From Bolinopsis microptera (Eukaryota > Ctenophora > Tentaculata > Lobata > Bolinopsidae), in assembly GCF_026151205.1 (NCBI RefSeq), contig NC_087076.1, forward strand, positions 12,261,675-12,325,674: a stretch of 64,000 nt of DNA, written 5' to 3'. Under the pieces are notes generated by a model, which searched no databases, was not told where the DNA came from, and saw only the letters and a program-made list of their open reading frames with translations. Each line of letters opens with the position of its first letter. The first letter of the stretch is position 1. The position numbers and the translations under genes are program-made. Below, in pieces: positions 55,034 through 64,000 of the stretch.

Positions 55034-55697
55034 ATATAAACGAATAAGCCAGATCATGTGAGCTAAATTTACCAATTAGCTAAAGTGACCCAACTGATGG
55101 CCCAGTGATGGGGCAGCTGCTGTAAAACATTACCTTTGTAAAGGACACAAGCTTCTTCCTTCCAAGAAATATCCACCACTTTTACCTCTAATCAAATTAC
55201 AACACGTATAAATAATAAGTATATAAGTTGGTATATTGTATTGGTTTAAACCTGCGCATGTGACTGATCTACTTGTGTTTGAGTGGATGCAGACAAAATG
55301 CATTGATTTGTTAGGTTACAAACTGGTCACGTACTGGTTACAAACTGGTCACGTACTGCCTAATCACTGAAACTTCTGAACGCTGCTGCCTTCAATTAGC
55401 GACTCGAGTGATAATGCACATAACACACGAGAACCTGTCCTGTTTTACTGTGCATGTTTTGTGTTTCAGAGTATAATTTGTGATATTTATCTTTTTGGAT
55501 TACTTTGGTTTGGGATCCTAGCCTAATCCTAGCCTAGTTTGATGCTGAATGCTGTATTTAGTTTGATATGAGTTTTTGAGCCTGCAATCTGCATCAGTAC
55601 CATTTACACTAAATTTGCAGATGACAGGCTTTAAAATTCCTAGTATTATACATATAAAATATTATGTTAATACTATAATGATTTTGGACTCGAAGGG
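55034..55697. other. Intergenic, no gene recognised
   Basis: AT-rich; no supportable gene. Confidence 0.4.
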
Positions 55698-55705
55698 GAA
55701 CACAC

Positions 55706-56483
55706 GGGGGTGATGCAACGTCAATTAATGTCAATTAATGTCAATTAATGTCAATTAATGTCAATTAATGTCAATGTCAGTTTTGCAAAATTTTGGAATA
55801 CTGACATTAATTGACACGATATTTTTCGACCAGAGATTATGTAGTTCTACCATATTTTTAGCACTTTAGAACGTTTATATCATCAATTTATTCACTACTA
55901 TCATATATGGAAATGTGAAATGTGAAAAAAATTCAGATCATTAAACAATAAAACTAATATAATACGGTTTTCCTAAATTTAATTTTCTTAAATGGGCGTG
56001 GCCATCCAAGGGCGTGGTTCTCAACATCATCAGAACTTAAAACCCACATTAAACGAAATGCCTTCATGACATTTATATTTGAATAACGAATCTTAAACAG
56101 CTAACATTACTCCTTCATACTAAAAAAGCCGATTCTAGATATTTTACCTGTATAAGAAACCAATAAAATATGGGCGTGGCCGGTGGGGACCGAAGATGGA
56201 AGAGTTGGAAGCTGAAATTTTTTTTGGTGGTCTTTGAACCTCAGGATCAACAGATAAGAACATACTCATAATTATTTAAGGACATTTTGTTTTTTTGAAC
56301 CGGTTTAACTTACATAGACGTGAATATCTTGAATATTGATATATATCGAATAATGATAATCTCAAATTTCAAGACAAATTAATGTCAATTAATGTCAATT
56401 AATGTCAATTAATGTCAATTAATGTCAATGTCAGTTTGGGGTTTTTACGGAATACTGACATTAATTGACGTTGCATCACCCCC
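55706..56483. mobile_element. hAT-like miniature element (778 bp) with perfect 8-bp target duplication
   Basis: The ends are GGGGGTGATGCAACGTCAAT, continuing TAATGTCA (28-base perfect inverted repeat), and the complement at the right end. The element is flanked by GAACACAC at 55698-55705 and 56484-56491. Each end also carries an array of TCAATTAATG and then a TCAATGTCAGTTT...GGAATACTGACATTAATTGAC hairpin in the same orientation, so the ends are both inverted and directly repeated. There is no transposase. The 8-bp duplication is typical of hAT and P superfamilies. Confidence 0.9.
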
Positions 56484-56491
56484 GAACACAC

Positions 56492-57060
56492 AATGTAAGG
56501 CTCATGTTAATACAATTCGGGAGGCTAACTATATATTTTGTAGCTTGATTCTTAGCTTTGATCGGTCAACGCTGGAAAAAGGTATGGTTCACCGCTCTAC
56601 CAGTACCCAGATTTATGAATCTTTATATCAACATTCAGCATCATTATACTCTTTGTCAACGTTCAATTTCCTCTTATACTCTTTAGTTGCTATCAAGTAC
56701 CGACCTCAAAGTGGGTTTGACTTGAGCTATAAACTTATAAACAATGGAGCTGCGGAATAACCATTCACCTGATAATGACGTCACGAAACCCAGCCTCTCT
56801 TTACACAAATAATTATTCCTTCAAATTTATGTTTCTCCTCCTTTCTGTGACAGTTTTCATATCCTAACATTGCGTTTTCAATATCATCGTCATGATTATG
56901 TTAATAATCACAACCATAATAATATTACATATTGATAAATGTAATAATTGTTCTGCAAATTGTAGTTTTTAACAACCGAAGTCAAGCATAGCTGTAACAC
57001 CTTTGTTTTCTCGCCGAATTGTTTGAACATAGTGAAACAGTCGAATTTCAACATGCTATC
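56492..57060. other. Intergenic; unassigned open frame
   Basis: The plus-strand frame 56422-56760 begins inside the 778-bp element and runs on (for example FSLILSFDR-like and STFNFLLYSLVAIKYRPQSG stretches). No domain is recognised and the start lies in transposon sequence, so I do not call a gene. Confidence 0.3.
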
Positions 57061-57074
57061 ATTAAAATTCGTGT

Positions 57075-58318
57075 CTGTTAACTGTCACATACTACTGTCA
57101 TACTACTGTCATACTACTGTCACTGTCACATACTACTGTCACATACTACTGTCATACTACTGTCACTGTCACAAACTAGTGTCACATACTACTGTCACTG
57201 TAACATACTATTGTCACACTACTGTCACATACTACTGTCATATAATACTGTAACATACTAGTGTCACTGTCACATACTACTGTCACATACTACTGTAATA
57301 CTACTGTCACTGTCACATACTACTGTCATACTACTGTCACTGCCACATACTACTGTCACATACTACTGTCATACTACTGTCACTGTCACATACTAGTGTC
57401 ACATACTATTGTCATACTACTGTCACTGTCACATACTAGTGTCACTGTCACATACTACTGTCATATAATACTGTAACATACTAGTGTCACTGTCACATAC
57501 TACTGTCACATACTACTGTAATACTACTGTCACTGTCACATACTAGTGTCACTGTCACATACTACTGTCATATAATACTGTAACATACTATTGTCGCTGT
57601 CACATACTACTGTCATACTACTGTCACTGCCACATACTACTGTCACATACTACTGTGAACTGTCACTGTCACATACTACTGTCACATACTACTGTCATAC
57701 TACTGTCACTGTCACAAACTAGTGTCACATACTACTGTCACTGTAACATACTATTGTCACACTACTGTCACATACTACTGTCATATAATACTGTAACATA
57801 CTAGTGTCACTGTCACATACTACTGTCACATACTACTGTAATACTACTGTCACTGTCACATACTACTGTCATACTACTGTCACTGCCACATACTACTGTC
57901 ACATACTACTGTCATACTACTGTCACTGTCACATACTAGTGTCACATACTATTGTCATACTACTGTCACTGTCACATACTAGTGTCACTGTCACATACTA
58001 CTGTCATATAATACTGTAACATACTAGTGTCACTGTCACATACTACTGTCACATACTACTGTAATACTACTGTCACTGTCACATACTAGTGTCACTGTCA
58101 CATACTACTGTCATATAATACTGTAACATACTATTGTCGCTGTCACATACTACTGTCATACTACTGTCACTGCCACATACTACTGTCACATACTACTGTC
58201 ATGCTACTGTCACTGTCACACACTACTGTCACATACTACTGTCACTGTCACATACTACTGTCACATACTATTGTCATACTACTGTCACTGTCACATACTA
58301 GTGTCACATACACTAATT
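57075..58318. repeat. ACTACTGTCACTGTCACAT array with ~543-bp higher-order repeat
   Basis: Built from CATACTACTGT, CACTGTCA and TATAATACTGTAACATACTA words. The block from about 57261 repeats at about 57804 (offset 543 bp) with identical 71-codon frames in both copies. One word is ACTAGTGTCAC, so ACTAGT occurs repeatedly. Confidence 0.92.
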
Positions 58319-60035
58319 AGATTTTGTATGACTTGGGTTAGGGTTGTGGTAAGGATTATGGTTAGCTACGGGGTTCTGCCTATGGTTATGGTTTCGGTCA
58401 GGGTCAGGGTTAGGATTGGCTACAGAACCGTAAATACACTTGATAACTCTTGGGAGAGCTACATAATATGAGCCCATAAATATGCTGCTACTTGAAGACT
58501 GAAGTGGACTTTTTATCCAGTGTGTTTAGTGTTTAAAAGTCCCTAACTCCATGCGTGTTGGAACTAGAGAGTATGGTAGACTTACGGACTTTTGAGGTTG
58601 TCTTTGTTTACTGTTTGCTACTCTCTGTTTGATGTCATTCTTTCGATAGTTTCTGAGCTGGATTTGGACTGTTTTACGGCGAATTATTGTTTAGGGGCCA
58701 TCTACTTAGGACGTCCGCCAGACTGGTTGGCCACATGAACTTGAAGTATATAAGGCAGTAAGAGAATATGCGAGTTGTGTCCCGGTATTATTGTTTACTG
58801 TTTATGCTACAGGGACAGAATATCTTAGAGTTGGAATGAGTAAGGTTAATCCAGAGCAATGTTGGACAATTGCCAATATACCTGTATACTGGCGGGGGAA
58901 GTGAACAAATCGATAAACCAATCAGCTTCCAGTATTGACCAACCAAAACCCAGATCACGGCCACACGAAGTGTCAAACAGTTCAGTATCGCCGCCAGTAT
59001 CCATGTTGACTAATATCGGAACTAAGAATGAACACTGAACTGAGGACTGGTATTAATTGCACTAATTCTACGCTTGTCTTTAAACGTCCATAACCCTCTG
59101 CAAATGTGTGCTGTGTTATAGGAACTCAATACAGCTGGACTATAACGGAATAGAGTGCTATACTACTACTAGTCTCTCTTGTTTACCGTTCTGAAACTCC
59201 CTTCTACACCCTAAGCTGGATATTTTATTATATTTATATTATTGTGAAATACTGTTTATACTTGGGATAGACTATAATCCAAAATGAGTGCGAGACTGTC
59301 AGGCTTTGCTCATTCGCGATGTACTTAATTTAAGAGCGACATGTTGAACGGTTATAATTGATGATACCCATGCAAATTAATGTCGGAACTATGTATGAAC
59401 AGTATTAATTGCGCTCATTTGATGTGCTAGGTGCAACGACTGTACTGCAATAGTGCACGTACAGCCGGAAATTCACACTGATTCTTGTTATTATATCGCC
59501 ATTAACCTCTCACACCCATGCAATATACTAATATAACTCAACAGGTCCAATTAGTACCGTGTACCACGCAGTGCGACTGTCAGCAAGCTTTTCTATTGAA
59601 TCATGTGGTTCATAATTCATTTATCAACGTTGTAATTGTGTTGTCGGTGTTTGATCAGTATTCAATTGCTTCAATTTAGTTGCTTTTCGAATCGAACTGA
59701 GGGGTCACGGGGGATGTCAATAAAATTTCCTCAAAACTAAGCCCTTCAAAATTAAGCTTTTAAAACCAAGTTCCTAAAACCTAAGCTGGTATACTTCTGA
59801 AAGAGGATGCGTTATGGGCAGATCCCATTTACTTCAGTTCAAGAAGCAACTGATATATCCGCAAGTTTCCTTTTGTTTTCTATTAATAAAATACACTCAT
59901 GACACTGAAAAGAGGAAATTAAAATTGATAGTACTGTTTTCTATTTATCAGACTTGAGTCCTCGACCCTTATGTATCTATAAGTCTAAAAGTTCTGATGT
60001 ATCCAGAGTTTCCGCCCGTCCTTAATTAGATACGC
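58319..60035. other. Intergenic with a lone element end
   Basis: A GGTTAGGG/GGGTTAGGG-rich patch (58337-58415) follows the array. A single terminal repeat of the 38098-38226 element family, GGGGCCATCTACTTAGGACG, lies at 58693-58718. No gene is recognised. Confidence 0.5.
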
Positions 60036-60044
60036 AGCACATAA

Positions 60045-60390
60045 AGATGAGGAGATATGTGGAAGATTCTCCATCACCATACCAGCAACGACATTAACGT
60101 GCAGTTTGTTTCCAGGTCACGTTTTGGAAACCTTGCAGTCATTCCATCTGCATGCAGACACAGCTCAGCAGCAAATCAGTCACTGTACGATAATTCATTT
60201 GCAGTCATAGGCCCAAAATTGTGGAATGCAATGCCTTACCATTTGAATTCCATCGGCGACCGAGAGCAATTCAAATCGCAGCTCACCCAGTTCATGCTAT
60301 TTCTTCCGGATACACCGCCCAACAGGGGCTAGAACTCAAACTCGCTGCTTTGCTGGAGGAATGACAGAGAGCTCTCCTCTCTGTGGGGTG
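60045..60390 (+). pseudogene. 3' fragment of a CR1/jockey-like reverse transcriptase
   Basis: The frame starting MWKILHHHTSNDINVQF matches the C-terminal part of the LINE at 34339-35706. DNSFAVIGPKLWNAMPYHLN aligns with [20 protein letters not shown]. After a stop at 60330-60332 the similarity goes on (NSNSLLCWRND against [11 protein letters not shown]). Upstream RRY is in another frame, indicating a frameshift near 60057. It is a related but older, 5'-truncated copy. Confidence 0.8.
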
Positions 60391-63300
60391 GTCACACAAT
60401 GTGATGGCCCTGTTAAAGCTTAACGAATCTCAACGTAGGTGACATAGGTACGTGAGATGAAACATGCAATCTAAAAGTATCTTTATCCTGCTCTTATGGT
60501 TGGTGGGCTCGACAGTGAAACACGCAAATGTAGTGTATACTTCGTTAAATTACATCATTAGCTACAAAGGAATTAAGTTGGTTAGTTTTATTAGTACTAT
60601 ATATACGAAGATCTAAAATGCCTCAAACAATCGAGAATCAAATAACCTAAATAAAATACACAAGGTAAATGGAGATGAACTACACAAAAATATAGCTTCA
60701 AAAATGAAGCTTCAAAAAAGAAGAAATAAAAACTGAGAACCTTATCTTTCAACTTTGCATCTATTTAAACCCAAGCAATTAGTTCTATACTTCTCAATAT
60801 ACCTAAATTCCTCCCTATTTAATCCCCTGGGGTTACATTCTTTCAAAATGGCAAATTTATAGTTGTCAATAGTAAAAATGTCACTGTGATGTTCATAGGC
60901 ATGAATCGAAAGGGCTGATTTATTACGATCCTCTACTTTAAAACAGGCTCTGTGTCCATTGACATCCTGCTCTCATGTTTGTAAAAGTTGATAGTACTTC
61001 AACTGGAAACACAACCGTCATCTCGACTATAATTACGAGAACAATAGAGGCACCCACGTTAGTGCTTAAAATTAACAAAAGCTCTAATTGACGTCATGCT
61101 TTGTAAAGTAGCATTGTAGGTACTGTAAACAATGTAGTACCTACAATACTGACTACAACGCCAGGAAGATGTATGCAACCTTCACTGCTTCATCCACTGG
61201 TCTCCATCTATGCATGTCACTTATCGCTTTGTCACTAACTCTTTACTTTTTTAAATTTTACTCTCCTTTGGCTTCGTATTTCGAGAAATTCGGATGACAT
61301 ATTCCATTGTGTGTGGGAAATTATGGTTTTTGTGACCTGTATTTTTTAAATTTGGTAAGAGAACAAAAGGAGGGAACTGAATAAAGCACCAGTATTCGCT
61401 TCAGCTCGAAGACAACTACTACTCGAAGTTCGCGTAAAACTATTACTTCTTCTTAAGATAATTTCTTCCGATCTACATTCAAACATCATGATCTCACCAA
61501 TCATATCAACAAATGTAACAGATTTGTAGCGTTAATATGGGTTAATAAAATCATTATTTTTTCCGTATAATCATATTATAAAGCTTACTTCTCCGATGTT
61601 TTTTTTTTGATATATATCGACCTGAACTCTTATAATTATCTACCAACATTTACATAAGCTTTTTATAGTTAGATGGAAACTTTGAATTACAACTCAACAT
61701 TCACAAGCAGAAAAGATTAAATTTTCTTTAAAGTTTGATGTGTGTTTGATGTGTTTCTGTAAACCTACTTTACACTATTACTGATTACATAAGCCTCCCA
61801 AGTTAAAATGTCCTTGTTTTCGACACTTTATAGTAAAACCGGCCTGCATTATTCGTATATCAAGCAACGAATAGCTCAATAGCTGCTTCATTACTAGCCG
61901 CTTCATTACCGACACAAACCACTGACATAGTAACATGGACTCAACTTTTCAGACATGACATGGAAATTACAATCGGCAGAAAATGCTTCACGTCCAAGTT
62001 CATGTATCCGTGAGAATTCATCCGATAAAGCCATAACATTAGCCTCCCCACGAAGGATTTATACTATAAATATTGAATACTAATTTATGAGTTCGTCGGA
62101 ATTATACTGCTATATTGCTTTTCTTTGCTTCTCGATACTTCGTAGCTTGATACTAATTGATGTTTCGTGCACATAGTAAGCTTATGAAGGAGAATTCAGG
62201 TGTTGCAATAGGTTGTTCGTTTTTAGAAGCCTTTAAATATCTTCTGCAGTTTTATCACTTTATTTCTGATTGTTTTCTATCTTGGAGGCCTCTTTGGCTT
62301 ATCAAGGTATATTTGGAAGAGAGCCAAATATAATTATTCCAAAAAAGTAAGCGACATTTTCGATTTTCTTTCATAGTGGTTGCCGGTTGGTTGTTCTTTT
62401 AATGCTTATCATTACTACTGTAAAGAGATATCCATTATTCGTCATTGATTTGCTGTATGTTTAGGCTACAACCACGTAGAGAACTGTAAATAGTAATAAA
62501 CATACACGACACTAAATATACCATTGCAAGGACAAAAGAAAATCGCGATTATTTTGCCCAAAAATCGCGATACCGCGACAAGCCAAACAGACGACACATA
62601 AAATTTGTCGCAAAGAATGGGAAAATCGCGATCCCGCACATACCGCGATTTCCTTTTATCCCTGTACCATTGGGACCCCCCAAAAGTAGGGTACAACTAT
62701 TGTTTTCCTTACACTTCTGATTCGTTATAATATTACTGTTACCGATTACATTAAGTCTATCCACTATCCTAAAGTGATGGTTTTCAGTTATGCACACGTC
62801 CATCATAGATTCGTTTTGACCAAATTTCACTAACCAAAGCTCTTATGATAGCGTCACCCTATTAAACCTCAGCAGTCTGGCACGACAATTGAATAAAGTA
62901 ATGTTATTAAACAATAAATGAAGGACAGTGGACAATGTGCCAACAGAACTGTCAACATTCAGTTAACCGTCCTTAACAACGTCAATAACGTACTACTTTA
63001 ACGCTATTTGCTTATTCGACTAACATTTTGCAGATAAATAACTTAATACATAGTTTTCGGCCCCAACGTTAATGTGGCTTTTGCTATGTGTTGGTTCAGC
63101 CGAATTAATTATTATGTAATCAAGTTTATTTTTCTCTTTTAGTTAGTTGTCATCCGGCCAAACATTAAGCAACTTATATTGCAGCACCATTTTTCAATTA
63201 GAATATTAAAATATGTCATTGTAATTTTGCATGGCTGAAATGTAACGCTTGATTTGTATATATAATAATTAATTGAATTTTCAAATAAAAAAAAAAATAA

Positions 63301-63595
63301 CTTAATGCTAATGATTTATTTAATACTTATTTAAAGTTTTTCATTTGTAGATCGCTTCTACTTGCAGTTCGATACTTTTCGCTGTACAATTATTTAAACA
63401 GTTTAAACGAATATAGTAAGATAATAGTAATAGTAACTGCTGCCCAATGTTGCTGGTTTCTTGACATTCTTGTACGGTAAGAGGGTATCAACCAACGTGT
63501 GAAACTATATTACACCTATAGAGTTATGCCTATGCTAGACTGTAGTATACGGTCAAAGGTGTTAGGTGTAAACCAGTATAACTCCAGTAGAAAGG
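60391..63595. other. Intergenic, no gene recognised
   Basis: AT-rich. About 62535-62660 carries AAAATCGCGATT / AATCGCGATACCGCGA words like those near 9400 and 15200, probably a dispersed element end. No exon of a known family is seen. Confidence 0.4.
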
Positions 63596-64000
63596 ATGGT
63601 TTAACAGTAACCAAACATTAACCAATAAACAGTAACAAATAAACAGTAACAAATAAACAGTAACCAATAAACAGTAACCAATAAACAGTAACCAAACAGT
63701 AACCAATTAACAGAAACCAATAAATAGTAACCAAACAGAAACCAATAAACAGTAACCAATAAATAGTAACCAAACAGAAACCAATAAACAGTAACCAATA
63801 AACAGTAACCAAACAGTAACCAATTAACAGTAACCAATAAACAGTAACCAATAAGTAGTAACCAATAAATAGTAACCAATAAATAGTAACCAAACAGAAA
63901 CCAATAAACAGTAACCAATAAACAGTAACCAATTAACAGTAACCAATTAACAGTAACCAATAAACAGTAACCAATAAGTAGTAACCAATTAACAGTAACC
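63596..64000. repeat. AACAGTAACCAATA array running off the window
   Basis: About thirty copies of a 13-15-bp motif (CAGTAACCAATAAA, CAGTAACCAATTAA, CAGAAACCAATAAA). Minus-strand frames rich in Y, W, L and V are produced by the repeat and are not called as genes. Confidence 0.95.

Noticed and set aside
63601-63960. Hydrophobic 119-residue minus-strand frame that looks like a membrane protein
   Set aside because: Translation of a simple 13-15-bp repeat; a second frame is also open over the same span.

Overview
This is an AT-rich, intron-rich and transposon-dense stretch of an invertebrate animal nuclear genome. The evidence is canonical GT-AG introns, a complete betaine-homocysteine methyltransferase gene, an SLC2-type sugar transporter gene, an LDL-receptor-repeat 7TM receptor of the GRL101 kind, non-LTR retrotransposons, a hAT transposase relic and many short inverted-repeat elements. 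This gene set fits a cnidarian or another marine invertebrate, but the sequence alone does not fix the phylum. I saw no bacterial operon, CRISPR array, tRNA or rRNA.

Layout. Positions 3-86 are the last exon of a first BHMT paralog; its 3' flank resembles the flank of a second, complete BHMT gene 36 kb downstream. Positions 540-4,900 hold three inverted-repeat elements or fragments. Positions 4,912-8,764 are a two-exon receptor gene. Positions 9,806-16,707 hold three more inverted-repeat elements; one carries a 99-bp minisatellite with 18 CACGTG motifs. Tandem repeats occupy 16.7-18.1 kb.

The central locus is BHMT (plus strand, 19,510-36,205). I resolve it into nine exons totalling 407 codons, close to the usual family length. 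Its 8.6-kb sixth intron holds a truncated LINE, a duplicated 0.4-kb segment and a hAT transposase relic. Its last intron holds five partial copies of the last exon, each with its own splice acceptor and a short alternative C-terminus, split by a second LINE. Tail to tail with BHMT is an eleven-exon sugar transporter gene (minus strand, 45,227-37,245; 500 codons). One of its introns contains 42 copies of a 56-bp satellite with a 12-unit higher-order period.

From 45.3 to 64.0 kb I find no convincing gene apart from a 3' LINE fragment at 60 kb. This part holds tandem arrays (26-, 87-, 36-, 53- and 7-bp units, a ~1.2-kb CACTGT-type array and an array running off the right end), a 778-bp element with perfect 8-bp target duplications and a 91-bp element with homopolymer-G ends. 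The three genes have no evident joint pathway. BHMT and the transporter look linked by a segmental duplication, because the truncated BHMT copy at the left edge also has a transporter-exon relic beside it.
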